Shown here piece by piece: positions 6,539 through 15,078 of a DNA stretch of 34,151 nt. Made by a program: the position numbers and the translations under genes. The stretch covers positions 1 through 34,151 of the forward strand of contig CAMODE010000042.1 of NCBI GenBank assembly GCA_946611235.1, written 5' to 3'. This stretch comes from an uncultured Caryophanales bacterium (lineage in GTDB: Bacteria; Bacillota_I; Bacilli_A; RF39; UBA660). Position 1 is the stretch's first letter. Every line of letters begins with the position of its first letter. The notes beneath the pieces are model-generated. The model did no database searches. It saw nothing but the letters and a program-made list of their open reading frames with translations, and was not told where the DNA came from.

Positions 6539-7654
6539 ATGAAATTTGTTGTAAAAAAAGAAATATTATTAGAAAGTTTGACAAATACGTCAAAAGCAAT
6601 ATCCACAAGAAACTTGATACCAATACTTACAGGTATAAAATTTGATTTAAAAGAAGATGGATTATATATGTATGCTAGTGATACTGATGTATCAATTAGG
6701 ACATATATAGCAAAAGATAAACTTACTAGTTTAGATGAAGTTGGTAGTATAGTAATAGGTGGTAAGTATATAGTTGAAATAGTTAGAAAGTTACCAGATG
6801 TTGATATTACTCTTGAAGTAATAGATGGTTATAAATTAATTGTTAGTACAGATAATACAGAATTTAATTTAAATGGTATTAATCCTAATGAATTTCCTAA
6901 TTTAGATTTAGATGAGACAAAAGAGCCTATTATGATAAAAGTAGGTGTATTTAGAGAAATAATAAATCAAACAGCATTTGCTATATCACAAAGTGAGACT
7001 AGACCATTACTAACTGGTATTAATTTTAAATTTAGTTCTAATACATTGGAAGTACTAGCTACTGACTCTTATAGACTTGCTAGAAAAGTTGTAGAAATTG
7101 ATCATAATTTAGAAAATGATGCTAATATGGTTATTCCTGGTAAGAATTTACTTGAACTTATAAAGATGTTAGATGATGAAAATGAAAATATTGAAATGCA
7201 TTTATTTAGTAATAAAGTACTATTTAAATATAAGAATACAGTATTCTTAACAAGACTTTTAAGTGGTACTTATCCTGCTAGTTCAAATGTAATACCAAAT
7301 GAATTTAATATTGAGTTTGAATGTGCTTTTGCTGATTTATTTAATATGATAGATAGGGCATCACTTCTTACTTCTGATAGAGAAAAGAATACGATTAAGT
7401 TATCTTTATCTAAGAAAGAATTAATGATATCTTCTAACTCTCCAGAAATTGGTAAAGTTGAAGAAAAAATGGCAATTGATTATGATAAAGAAATTAGTAT
7501 TTCATTTAGTTCTAAGTTTATGCTTGATGCTATTAAGAGTTTTAATAGAGACAGAATCACAATATGTATGAATAATGATAGTTCTCCTATTATAATTAAG
7601 AATAGTGATGATAGTAGTCTTATTCAGCTTGTGTTACCGATAAAAACATCATAA
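6539..7654 (+). CDS. dnaN: DNA polymerase III beta subunit (sliding clamp)
   Basis: The 371-residue length is typical. The N-terminal MKFVVKKEILLESLTNTSKAIS, the central SETRPLLTGINF and TDSYRLARK blocks and the C-terminal 'SSPIIIKNSDDSSLIQLVLPIKT' match the three-domain beta clamp. The ring-shaped dimer tethers the replicative polymerase and other proteins to DNA. The start follows a purine-rich AGGAAGGAAG region. It lies 130 bp after dnaA with oriC boxes in the gap, and ends in its own strong terminator, so dnaA-dnaN is probably one transcript separate from comK/recF. Confidence 0.97.
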   Translation: MKFVVKKEILLESLTNTSKAISTRNLIPILTGIKFDLKEDGLYMYASDTDVSIRTYIAKDKLTSLDEVGSIVIGGKYIVEIVRKLPDVDITLEVIDGYKLIVSTDNTEFNLNGINPNEFPNLDLDETKEPIMIKVGVFREIINQTAFAISQSETRPLLTGINFKFSSNTLEVLATDSYRLARKVVEIDHNLENDANMVIPGKNLLELIKMLDDENENIEMHLFSNKVLFKYKNTVFLTRLLSGTYPASSNVIPNEFNIEFECAFADLFNMIDRASLLTSDREKNTIKLSLSKKELMISSNSPEIGKVEEKMAIDYDKEISISFSSKFMLDAIKSFNRDRITICMNNDSSPIIIKNSDDSSLIQLVLPIKTS

Positions 7655-7687
7655 AAACTGCTTTTTCTGCAGTTTTTTTATTTTTTT
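7654..7687 (+). terminator. Intrinsic terminator of dnaN
   Basis: AAAACTGC (7654-7661) pairs perfectly with GCAGTTTT (7669-7676) around a 7-nt loop. A T-rich tract runs to 7687. Confidence 0.85.
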
Positions 7688-7716
7688 CGACATAAATCGA
7701 CATATTTTGACAATAT
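7687..7716 (+). promoter_or_regulatory. Three 10-bp-spaced GACA repeats ahead of the comK-like gene
   Basis: GACA begins at 7689, 7699 and 7709, each in a decamer of the form T(C/T)GACA(T/A)A. The third is TTGACA (7707-7712), a consensus -35 box. No clear -10 lies at 16-18 bp (only TACTTA-like sequence), as expected for a promoter needing an activator. One-turn spacing suggests a protein bound to one DNA face. Confidence 0.45.
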
Positions 7717-7761
7717 TTTATGATTTAATACTTAACCAAGAAAGGGGGTATTAGATAAGAT

Positions 7762-8223
7762 ATGAAGAATTATGTTTTGAATGATGATGTTCTATGTTTT
7801 ACACAAGATGTTGAGGATGAAGAAAATATTATGGTCATTGAAAAGAAAGATAGAATTAATATAAAGATGGATTGTTTTAAATTTCTAAAGAAGAGTTGTA
7901 GTTTTTATGGTCACTCTTATAAGATTCAAAGACAATTTATTATTGATAATTTTAATTATTATATTAAGACTCCGATTGTACTATCAGAATATGATATGAT
8001 TATTTTCTTTCCGACGACTAGTCCTAAATCTAAGGAATGTATATGGATAGCATATAATAATGTTGAAAGATATATTAGTGAGAATGATTATACTAAGATA
8101 TTTTTTAAAGGCGGAAAAGTACTCAATATTAGTGCTCCATATAGTACTATTGATAGTCAAATTACAAAGTGTATTAAGATAGAAAAATTTATTAATAATA
8201 TGAAGTTTAAAAAAGTTTACTAA
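7762..8223 (+). CDS. comK: ComK-like competence transcription factor
   Basis: The 153-residue protein aligns by eye with Bacillus ComK. SCSFYGHSY (45-53) corresponds to ComK SCRFFGSSY. IIFFPTTSPKSKECIWIAYNNV (80-101) corresponds to IFLFPTLSSTRPQCGWISHVHV. The segment VLNISAPYSTIDSQITKCIKIEKFI (120-144) corresponds to MELPISYNSFENQVYRTAWLRTKF. ComK activates DNA-uptake genes at AAAA-N5-TTTT boxes. This protein ends about 35-40 residues short of B. subtilis ComK, missing the C-terminal part implicated there in MecA/ClpC control. It lies between dnaN and recF, where Bacillus has rlbA/yaaA. The Shine-Dalgarno (AAGGGGGT) is rather far, about 13 nt, from the ATG. It has its own terminator. Confidence 0.8.
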   Translation: MKNYVLNDDVLCFTQDVEDEENIMVIEKKDRINIKMDCFKFLKKSCSFYGHSYKIQRQFIIDNFNYYIKTPIVLSEYDMIIFFPTTSPKSKECIWIAYNNVERYISENDYTKIFFKGGKVLNISAPYSTIDSQITKCIKIEKFINNMKFKKVY

Positions 8224-8236
8224 AGGCTTATTTTAT

Positions 8237-8280
8237 AAGGGAAAAAGATGAAAAAAATGATACTTTTTCCTTTATTTTTT
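8237..8280 (+). terminator. Intrinsic terminator of the comK-like gene
   Basis: AAGGGAAAAAG (8237-8247) pairs with CTTTTTCCTTT (8263-8273), with one G-T pair, across a 15-nt loop, followed by a T tract to 8280. Confidence 0.75.
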
Positions 8281-8290
8281 TAGGGTAATA

Positions 8291-8299
8291 TGGTATAAT
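8291..8299 (+). promoter_or_regulatory. Extended -10 promoter of recF-gyrB-gyrA
   Basis: TGG-TATAAT (TATAAT at 8294-8299) is an extended -10 element right after the comK terminator. No convincing -35 is visible. It would drive recF, which overlaps gyrB; gyrA follows 14 nt later. Confidence 0.55.
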
Positions 8300-8339
8300 T
8301 ATATGTATAGGAGTACATAAACTTGAAAAAGGTGATGAT

Positions 8340-8372
8340 ATGGGCAAAAAAATGACTTTAAAATGCAAATAA
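8340..8372 (+). CDS. Ten-codon mini-ORF overlapping the recF start
   Basis: ATG 8340 opens a 10-codon frame ([10 protein letters not shown]) preceded by AAAAAGGTGAT. It ends in TAA at 8370-8372, after the recF ATG at 8363. recF has no Shine-Dalgarno of its own at that ATG, so translation of this leader may feed ribosomes to recF by re-initiation. A second mini-frame starts at TTG 8323 (10 codons, behind AGGAG at about 8310). Evidence is limited to signals and overlap. Confidence 0.35.
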   Translation: MGKKMTLKCK

Positions 8373-9490
8373 AAAAAATTAGGCTTCAAAATTATCGTAA
8401 TTATGATAACTTTGAAATTGATTTGGGGCAAAATTTAAATATTATTATAGGAAATAATGCTCAAGGAAAAACTAATTTACTAGAATCAATTTATGTACTT
8501 GCTGTTACTAAGTCTTTTTTATCGATTAATGATAAAGGACTCATTAAATTTAATAATAAGTTTGCTAAAATTAGTGGGGAAATTACTAATAATGTAAGAA
8601 AAAATAATAAATTAGAAATTATTTTTAGTGATAAAGGTAAGGTTGTTAAAGTTAATGGTAAAGAGATAAAAAAACTTAGTGATTATATTTCTATTATTAA
8701 TGTTATTATTTTTAGTACGGATAATATTAGGATATTTAAAGAAAGTCCTAATTCTAGGAGAAAGTATTTTAATATAGAGATTAGTCAAATTAATAAGAAT
8801 TATTTAAAATATTTGAGTGAATATAATATTCTTTTAAAACAAAGAAATGAGTTTTTAAAGGTTATGAATATTAATAAAAAGAGTGATCTAGATTATTTAG
8901 ATATTTTAAATGATAAATACATAGATTTATCGATAGAAATATCTAATTATCGAAGGAAATATGTTGATGATATTAATGAGTATTTAAGTGATATGTTTAA
9001 ATATATTACTGGTATGGATGGATTAATACTTAAATATCATACTAATATTGATGAAGAAAAGGGTATATTTAAGGAAAAACTTACTAGTAATTTAAGTAAG
9101 GAATTAATGTATAAGATGACTCTTGTTGGTCCTAATAGAGATGATTTTTACTTTAAATTAGATGATAAAAATTTATCTTTATATGGTAGTCAAGGGCAAA
9201 TGAGAAGTGCTGTACTTGCTCTTAAACTATCGGAAGTCAAATTATTTAATGATAAGACTGGTGATAGTCCAATACTTCTACTTGATGATATATTTAGTGA
9301 GTTAGATATTGAAAAGAGAAATAATTTACTTAGTACTTTAAGTAATAATGTGCAGACTGTGATTACTACTACTGATATGGAAAATATCACGGAAGATATT
9401 AGAAAGAAAGCTAATGTTTATGAAATAGATGATGGAAATATTATTTCTATACAAAAAAATAATGAGGATGGTGAAGTAAATGGAAAATAA
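8363..9490 (+). CDS. recF: DNA replication and repair protein RecF
   Basis: The 375-residue SMC-like ATPase has Walker A GNNAQGKT at residues 30-37, the ABC signature region [16 protein letters not shown], and Walker [13 protein letters not shown], followed by the D-loop. RecF, with RecO and RecR, loads RecA at gaps and stalled forks; recR is also in this window. The ATG at 8363 gives the normal N-terminus ([12 protein letters not shown]) although no Shine-Dalgarno precedes it. No other in-frame start exists upstream before a stop. The 3' end overlaps gyrB by 11 nt, so the two are translationally coupled. Confidence 0.95.
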   Translation: MQIKKIRLQNYRNYDNFEIDLGQNLNIIIGNNAQGKTNLLESIYVLAVTKSFLSINDKGLIKFNNKFAKISGEITNNVRKNNKLEIIFSDKGKVVKVNGKEIKKLSDYISIINVIIFSTDNIRIFKESPNSRRKYFNIEISQINKNYLKYLSEYNILLKQRNEFLKVMNINKKSDLDYLDILNDKYIDLSIEISNYRRKYVDDINEYLSDMFKYITGMDGLILKYHTNIDEEKGIFKEKLTSNLSKELMYKMTLVGPNRDDFYFKLDDKNLSLYGSQGQMRSAVLALKLSEVKLFNDKTGDSPILLLDDIFSELDIEKRNNLLSTLSNNVQTVITTTDMENITEDIRKKANVYEIDDGNIISIQKNNEDGEVNGK

Positions 9491-11402
9491 TAATGAACAT
9501 TATGATGCATCGGATATTCAAGTACTTGAGGGACTTGAAGCTGTTAGAAAAAGACCTGGTATGTATATTGGTACTACTGATGTTAAGGGGTTACATCATT
9601 TAGTATGGGAAATTGTTGATAATGCTATTGATGAATCACTTGCGGGTTATTGTAAAAATATTGAGGTTGTAATTAATAAAGATAATTCAATTACTGTTAA
9701 AGATGATGGTAGAGGTATACCTACGGCAGTGCATCCTAAGACTGGTTTATCTACGGTTGAAACTGTTTATACAGTTTTACATGCTGGTGGTAAATTTGGT
9801 GGAGGCGGATACAAAGTATCTGGAGGACTACATGGTGTTGGTGCTTCTGTTGTTAATGCTTTAAGTAAATGGGTTGAAGTTAAAGTATATAAAAATGGAG
9901 AAGTTAATTTTATTAGATTTGAAAATGGTGGACATACTGTAGAACCATTACATGTTATTGATAAATGTGATGAGAAAAGAACTGGTACTGTTGTTACTTT
10001 TAAACCTGATCCTGAGATATTTGATACTGATGTTTATGATTACAATACTTTAATGGTTAGGATAAGAGAACTTGCCTTCTTAAATAGGGGACTATCTATT
10101 ACTATTAGAGATGATAGAGATGAAGAAGATACTACTGGTGAAACATTCTTATATGAAGGTGGTATTAGTGAGTATGTTAAATTTATTAATCAAGAAAAGA
10201 CTCCTATTCATGAAGATATAATTCATCTTGAAGGTGAAGAAGATGGTGTACAATTTGAAGTTGCTATGCAATATAATACTAGTTATAATGAAAATATTTA
10301 TTCTTTTGTTAATAATATTAATACTCATGATGGTGGTACTCATGAAGAAGGTGTAAGAAGAGCTTTAACGAGGGTTATTAATAATTATGCTAGGAAAACT
10401 GGTATGCTTAAGGATAAAGATGAATCTTTAACTGGTGATGATGTTAAAGAGGGATTAACAATGATTATTTCTTGTAAACATCCAAATCCTCAGTTTGAAG
10501 GTCAAACTAAAGGTAGACTTGGTAACTCTGAAGTAAGAAAACTTGCTGATAGTGTATTTTCTCAAGGCTTTGAAAGATTTTTAATGGAAAATCCGGAAGA
10601 TGCTAAGCTTATTGTTAATAAGGCAATGCTTGCTTGTAGAGCGAGAAATGCTGCGAGAAAGGCTAGAGAAATTACGAGAAAGAGTGAAATGGCTACGACT
10701 AATTTCTTTGGTAAGTTATCTGATTGTAAGAGTAAAGATCCTAAAGTTTCCGAAATCTTTATAGTCGAGGGAGATAGTGCAGGTGGTTCTGCGAAAAAGG
10801 GAAGAGACTCAATGACGCAAGCTATTCTTCCACTTAGAGGTAAGATTCTTAATGTTGAAAAAGCAAGACTTGATAGAGCTTTATCTAATGAGGAAATTAG
10901 AACTATTATTACGGCTTTTGGAACTGGTATTGGTGAAGAGTTTGATTTATCTAAACTTAGATATGATAAGATTATTATTATGACGGATGCCGATGTTGAT
11001 GGCTCTCATATTAGAGTATTATTACTTACTTTATTCTATAGATTCTTTAAGCCTATTGTGGAAGCAGGTCATGTATATGCTGCTCAACCTCCATTATATT
11101 GTATTAAGCATGGTAAGACTATTAAGTATGTTTTAAATGATGATGATAGGGATAAGTATTTAGCTACATTAAACCCTAATACTAAAGTTGATATTGCTCG
11201 TATGAAAGGTTTAGGAGAAATGGATGCTGAAGAATTAAATGAAACTACTATGGATATAAATAAGAGAGTTTTAAGAAAGATAACTGTTGATGACTGTGTA
11301 GCTGCTGATGCTATCTTTGAGAAACTTATGGGTGATGAAGTTGAACCTAGAAGAAAGTTTATTGAAGAAAATGCTGTTTATGTACAGAATTTAGATGTAT
11401 AA
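9480..11402 (+). CDS. gyrB: DNA gyrase subunit B
   Basis: The 640-residue GyrB has a GHKL ATPase domain ([16 protein letters not shown], and [15 protein letters not shown]) in the N-terminal part. Then come the transducer and the Toprim domain with [10 protein letters not shown], the [10 protein letters not shown] metal-binding motif, and the C-terminal KGLGEM...TMD block. With GyrA it introduces negative supercoils using ATP. The length is that of Gram-positive GyrB, without the insertion of the E. coli protein. The start codon lies inside the recF 3' end, with GGTGAAG upstream. Position next to recF and gyrA, plus GyrA-type features in the partner, identify gyrase rather than topoisomerase IV. 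Confidence 0.98.
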   Translation: MENNNEHYDASDIQVLEGLEAVRKRPGMYIGTTDVKGLHHLVWEIVDNAIDESLAGYCKNIEVVINKDNSITVKDDGRGIPTAVHPKTGLSTVETVYTVLHAGGKFGGGGYKVSGGLHGVGASVVNALSKWVEVKVYKNGEVNFIRFENGGHTVEPLHVIDKCDEKRTGTVVTFKPDPEIFDTDVYDYNTLMVRIRELAFLNRGLSITIRDDRDEEDTTGETFLYEGGISEYVKFINQEKTPIHEDIIHLEGEEDGVQFEVAMQYNTSYNENIYSFVNNINTHDGGTHEEGVRRALTRVINNYARKTGMLKDKDESLTGDDVKEGLTMIISCKHPNPQFEGQTKGRLGNSEVRKLADSVFSQGFERFLMENPEDAKLIVNKAMLACRARNAARKAREITRKSEMATTNFFGKLSDCKSKDPKVSEIFIVEGDSAGGSAKKGRDSMTQAILPLRGKILNVEKARLDRALSNEEIRTIITAFGTGIGEEFDLSKLRYDKIIIMTDADVDGSHIRVLLLTLFYRFFKPIVEAGHVYAAQPPLYCIKHGKTIKYVLNDDDRDKYLATLNPNTKVDIARMKGLGEMDAEELNETTMDINKRVLRKITVDDCVAADAIFEKLMGDEVEPRRKFIEENAVYVQNLDV

Positions 11403-11416
11403 GGAGGTAATTTGGG

Positions 11417-13978
11417 ATGGAAGAAGAAAAGAAAAATGATGTATATGATGAAGAACTAGAAAAAGTTAATGTTTCAAGTGATTTTAATGGTTATTTTCAT
11501 GAAAGAGATAGTCTTGCTGAGAATAATATTGTTGATGAAGTTAAAACTTCTTTTCTAGAATATTCAGTTAGTGTTATTAAATCGAGAGCTTTACCTGACC
11601 TTAGAGATGGTTTAAAGCCTGTTCATAGACGTATTTTATGGTCGATGTATGAAAGTGGTTATACTCCTGATAAACCTCACAGGAAGAGTGCTAAAACGGT
11701 CGGAGAGGTTATGGGTAATTATCATCCTCATGGTGATAGTTCAATATATGAAGCAATGGTTAGAATGGCTCAAGATTTTAGTCAAAGATACATGCTTATT
11801 GATGGTCATGGTAACTTTGGTAATATTGAGGGTGATGGAGCCGCTGCTATGCGTTATACCGAGTCGAGGTTATCTAAATTATCATTAGAACTTCTTAGAG
11901 ATATTAATAAGGATACTGTTGATATGGATGATAACTTTGATGCTACGAGAAAAGAACCTGCAGTACTTCCAAGTAGATTTCCTAATGTACTTGTTAATGG
12001 TACAATGGGAATTGCTGTTGGTATGGCTACAAATATTCCACCACATAATTTAGGTGAAGTAATTGATGGATGTGTTGCTTTTATTGATAATCCTGATATT
12101 GATACTTTAGGATTAATGCAACATATTAAAGGACCAGATTTTCCTACTGGTGGCGTAATACTTGGTAATTCTGGTATTAAAAAAGCTTATGATACTGGTA
12201 GGGGTACTATAACTATTAGAAGTAGAGCTACGATTGAGGATGAGGGTAATCATCAAAATATTGTTATAACTGAAGTTCCTTATGGCGTTAATACGATGGA
12301 ACTTAAGAATAGAGTAGCAGAACTTGTTCATAATAAGATTATTGATGGAATATCTGACTATCATACTGATTTAAAGAATGGTGTAAAAATTACTATTACA
12401 TTAAAAAAGGATGCTAATGCTCAGGTTGTTCTTAATAATTTATACAAACATACTAATTTTCAAATATCTTATGGTATTATCTTCTTAATGCTTGATGGAT
12501 TAACTCCTAAAACTTTAGGACTTAAGGATATTATTTCTAAATATATTGATCATCAAAAAGAAGTTATTATTAGAAGAACTCGTTTTGATCTTGCTAAGGC
12601 TGAAAAGAGAGTTCATATTTTAGAAGGTTATAAGATAGCTCTTGATAATATTGATGAAGTTATTCAAATTATTAAGAATGCTGAGAGTGATGTTGAAGCT
12701 AAGCAAAAACTTATTTCGAGATTTAATTTAACGGAAGTTCAATCTGATGCTATTCTTGAATTAAAACTTCGTAGATTAACTGGTTTAGAAAGAGATAAGA
12801 TAGAAAATGAACTTGCTGAACTTCTTAAGACTATTGAAGAATTGAAGGCTATTCTTGCTGATACGCAAAAGGTTCTTAATATTATTAAAGAGGAAATGCT
12901 TGAAATTAAGAGTAGATTTGCTGACGAAAGAAGAACTTCTATTGATATGACTGCGATTGATTATATTGACGATGAATCTTTGATTCCTGTTGAAAACAGC
13001 GTTATTACTCTTACTAATAAGGGTTATATTAAGAGACTTGCTTCTGATACTTATAAAACACAAAATCGTGGTGGTATGGGAATTAAAGGAATGACTACGA
13101 ATGAAGAAGATTTTGTAGAGCATATGATCAATGCTACTACCCATGATTATATATTGATGTTTACTAATAGGGGTAAGGTATATAGAATTAAAGGTTATGA
13201 GATTCCAGAGTTTAGTAGGCAATCCAAAGGTCTTCCTATTATTAATTTACTTTCACTTGAGAAAGATGAAAAGGTTACATCCCTTCTTAAGATTTCTAAT
13301 GATGATGAGTATAAATACTTAGTATTTGGTACGAAGAGTGGACTTATTAAGAGAACTGATATTGCTGAATTTGATAGTATTAGGAATAATGGTAAGAAGT
13401 TTATTACTTTAAAAGATGATGATGAACTTGTATCTGTTAAGAAAACTACTGGTAATAATGAAATTCTTATGGCTGGTTCAAATGGTAGAATGGTTAGATT
13501 TAAAGAAGATAGTGTTAGAGTTATGGGTAGAGGTGCTACTGGTGTTAAAGGTATTAACTTAGATGGTGGATATCTTGTTGGTATGGAAGTAGCTATTGAA
13601 AATGAGAATATTCTTGTTGTTACGGAAAAGGGTTATGGTAAAAAGACTCCAACTTCTGAATATAGATTAACTAATAGAGGTGGAAAAGGTGTTAAAACGC
13701 TCAATGTTACTGATAAGAATGGTTCATTAGTTACATTTAAGTCTGTTGATAGTGATAAGGATATTATGATCATAACTGATTCTGGTATTGTTATTAGATT
13801 GGATTCTGATAATATTTCTACCATGAGCAGGGTTACACAAGGAGTTAGACTTATCAATCTTAAGGAAAATAATCTTGTTAGTTCAGTGGCCCTTGTTGAT
13901 AAAGAAAATTCAGAAGAAATTATTGATGCTGGTGAATCTATTGAAAATAGTGATAATGATAACGAAGAGAGTAATTAA
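11417..13978 (+). CDS. gyrA: DNA gyrase subunit A
   Basis: The 853-residue GyrA has an N-terminal acidic/charged extension of about 25 residues relative to E. coli and its catalytic tyrosine at Y147 in GAAAMRYTE. The quinolone-determining region reads [12 protein letters not shown], with S108 and E112 at the positions equivalent to E. coli S83 and D87, the usual Gram-positive residues. The C-terminal beta-pinwheel contains GyrA-box-like sequences (NRGGMG, then NRGGKG) and ends in an acidic tail, as in B. subtilis. It breaks and rejoins DNA in the gyrase tetramer. The start follows AAGGAGG, 14 nt after gyrB. Just past the stop are a GAGAGT/ACTCTC hairpin and a 36-bp palindrome. Confidence 0.98.
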   Translation: MEEEKKNDVYDEELEKVNVSSDFNGYFHERDSLAENNIVDEVKTSFLEYSVSVIKSRALPDLRDGLKPVHRRILWSMYESGYTPDKPHRKSAKTVGEVMGNYHPHGDSSIYEAMVRMAQDFSQRYMLIDGHGNFGNIEGDGAAAMRYTESRLSKLSLELLRDINKDTVDMDDNFDATRKEPAVLPSRFPNVLVNGTMGIAVGMATNIPPHNLGEVIDGCVAFIDNPDIDTLGLMQHIKGPDFPTGGVILGNSGIKKAYDTGRGTITIRSRATIEDEGNHQNIVITEVPYGVNTMELKNRVAELVHNKIIDGISDYHTDLKNGVKITITLKKDANAQVVLNNLYKHTNFQISYGIIFLMLDGLTPKTLGLKDIISKYIDHQKEVIIRRTRFDLAKAEKRVHILEGYKIALDNIDEVIQIIKNAESDVEAKQKLISRFNLTEVQSDAILELKLRRLTGLERDKIENELAELLKTIEELKAILADTQKVLNIIKEEMLEIKSRFADERRTSIDMTAIDYIDDESLIPVENSVITLTNKGYIKRLASDTYKTQNRGGMGIKGMTTNEEDFVEHMINATTHDYILMFTNRGKVYRIKGYEIPEFSRQSKGLPIINLLSLEKDEKVTSLLKISNDDEYKYLVFGTKSGLIKRTDIAEFDSIRNNGKKFITLKDDDELVSVKKTTGNNEILMAGSNGRMVRFKEDSVRVMGRGATGVKGINLDGGYLVGMEVAIENENILVVTEKGYGKKTPTSEYRLTNRGGKGVKTLNVTDKNGSLVTFKSVDSDKDIMIITDSGIVIRLDSDNISTMSRVTQGVRLINLKENNLVSSVALVDKENSEEIIDAGESIENSDNDNEESN

Positions 13979-13990
13979 TACTCTCTTTTA

Positions 13991-14026
13991 TTATTAGAAT
14001 TATTTCCCGGGAAATAATTCTAATAA
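13991..14026. promoter_or_regulatory. Noc-type binding site in a 36-bp perfect palindrome
   Basis: TATTTCCCGGGAAATA (14001-14016) equals the Noc-binding consensus. It sits at the centre of a perfect inverted repeat whose arms run 13991-14008 and 14009-14026, starting 12 bp past the gyrA stop. Noc is the nucleoid-occlusion paralogue of ParB. The extended palindrome could also fold in RNA and help end gyrA transcription. The noc gene is not in the window. Confidence 0.75.
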
Positions 14027-14127
14027 ATATTTTTTAATTATATTAAAAAAATTGAATAGTTATCTGTTGATATAAATATTTCATAATGGGAAATATTTTA
14101 TGTAAATTACTGTAAATAAGCATAAAT

Positions 14128-14159
14128 CTATTAATTATTTCCTGGGAAATAATTAATAG
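14128..14159. promoter_or_regulatory. Second Noc-type site, one central mismatch
   Basis: TATTTCCTGGGAAATA (14136-14151) differs from the consensus only by C to T at the centre. It lies in a 32-bp near-perfect palindrome (CTATTAATT... to ...AATTAATAG). It is 135 bp from the first site and just ahead of the SRP RNA promoter. Confidence 0.65.
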
Positions 14160-14187
14160 CATACAAATGTTTGTTTTTATTTTTTTA

Positions 14188-14216
14188 TTGATTTTTTTAG
14201 TTAAATGTAGTATATT
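14188..14216 (+). promoter_or_regulatory. Promoter of the SRP RNA gene
   Basis: TTGATT (14188-14193), a 17-bp spacer and TATATT (14211-14216) place the transcription start near 14223, exactly where the 5' strand of the SRP RNA stem begins. Confidence 0.65.
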
Positions 14217-14222
14217 CTTGTT

Positions 14223-14303
14223 GATACAACATTAATTAGTGGAACCAGGTCAGGGATGGAAATCAGCAGCCTTAACATTCTATTAATGTGTGTATCTTTT
14301 TTT
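14223..14303 (+). ncRNA. ffs: Small signal recognition particle RNA (4.5S type)
   Basis: The conserved helix-8 core AGGTCAGG, stem-loop GAT-GGAA-ATC and AGCAGCC lies at about 14238-14270. The GGAA tetraloop is closed by three perfect pairs, and the AGGTCAGG/AGCAG internal loop matches bacterial SRP RNA. The 5' strand GATACAACATTAAT pairs with 3' ATTAATGTGTGTATC. The tract TTTTTTT at 14297-14303 gives an intrinsic end. With Ffh it targets nascent membrane proteins. The gene lies upstream of tadA, separated from it by the parS array; in Bacillus it lies between tadA and dnaX. At about 80 nt it is the short form without an Alu domain. Confidence 0.9.
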
Positions 14304-15063
14304 ATGTTCCACGTGGAACATAAAACTTATTTTGAATTATTACAAAGTACTATATATTTAATTATTTTTAATATTTTAATTATAAATGTTAATTCATGTT
14401 CCACGTGGAACATGAATAACCACACTAATTTTTTTTTATAGATTTACTTAAGCTTTATATATCTTTTGTTTAATTTAAAAATAAAATTTTTTACATATCA
14501 TTTATCTCTTATGTTCCACGTGGAACATAAGTTTATTTTATTTATTACAAAATATAATTATTTTTTATTATTTTATTAATTTAAAATGTGTTAATTTTAA
14601 ATATGACTTCATGTTCCACGTGGAACATGAAGATCCACACTAATTTTTTTTGATAGAATTACTTATGTTTTATATATTTTTTGTTAATTATTATTTTTGT
14701 CTTATGTTCCACGTGGAACATAAGAATATTATGTTTACTATAAAATACATTTTTTTATTATTTTATTATTTTAAAATGTGTTAATTATAAATATGATTTC
14801 ATGTTCCACGTGGAACATGAACATACCCAGATATGGCGAATTATATTATTTATAATATTTAAATAATTAATTTTGACTTGATCTATTTTTATATTTAACA
14901 ATCATTGCTCTTTTTTTATACTATTTCATGTTCCACGTGGAACATAAGTAATTTAATTATCTGTAGACTTTATATTTGTTTCTAGTGATAGCTTATTATG
15001 TTGATAACTGTTGATTGTGATATAAATGCATGTTAATATTTTTATATGTTCCACGTGGAACAT
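14304..15063. repeat. parS: Array of eight identical parS sites in tandem units
   Basis: ATGTTCCACGTGGAACAT occurs eight times without a mismatch, at 14304, 14396, 14511, 14611, 14704, 14801, 14928 and 15046 (first base). The 16-bp core TGTTCCACGTGGAACA is a fully symmetric version of the ParB-binding parS consensus TGTTNCACGTGAAACA. Spacings are 92-127 bp. Sites alternate between TTATG...CATAA and TCATG...CATGA flanks, and spacers repeat with a period of about 200 bp (TAAAATGTGTTAATT and CCACACTAATTTTTTTT recur), so the array grew by duplication of a two-site unit. ParB loaded here would organise origin segregation and SMC recruitment. The parAB genes are not in the window. Confidence 0.92.
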
Positions 15064-15078
15064 AAGTAGGTGATGTTG

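Noticed and set aside
12785-13222. A 145-codon minus-strand frame inside gyrA
   Set aside because: It is a shadow of gyrA coding sequence with no ribosome site and AT-bias-driven composition.
9480-13978. Topoisomerase IV (parE-parC) instead of gyrase
   Set aside because: Linkage to recF, GyrA-box-like motifs and an acidic GyrA C-terminal tail identify gyrase.
14256-14441. A 61-codon + strand frame across the SRP RNA and first parS sites
   Set aside because: It starts inside the conserved SRP RNA core, has no ribosome site, and its codons are dictated by parS palindromes.
14304-15063. CRISPR-like array of regularly spaced repeats
   Set aside because: The repeats are 18-bp perfect palindromes matching parS, the spacers are long, AT-rich and related to each other, and no cas genes are present.
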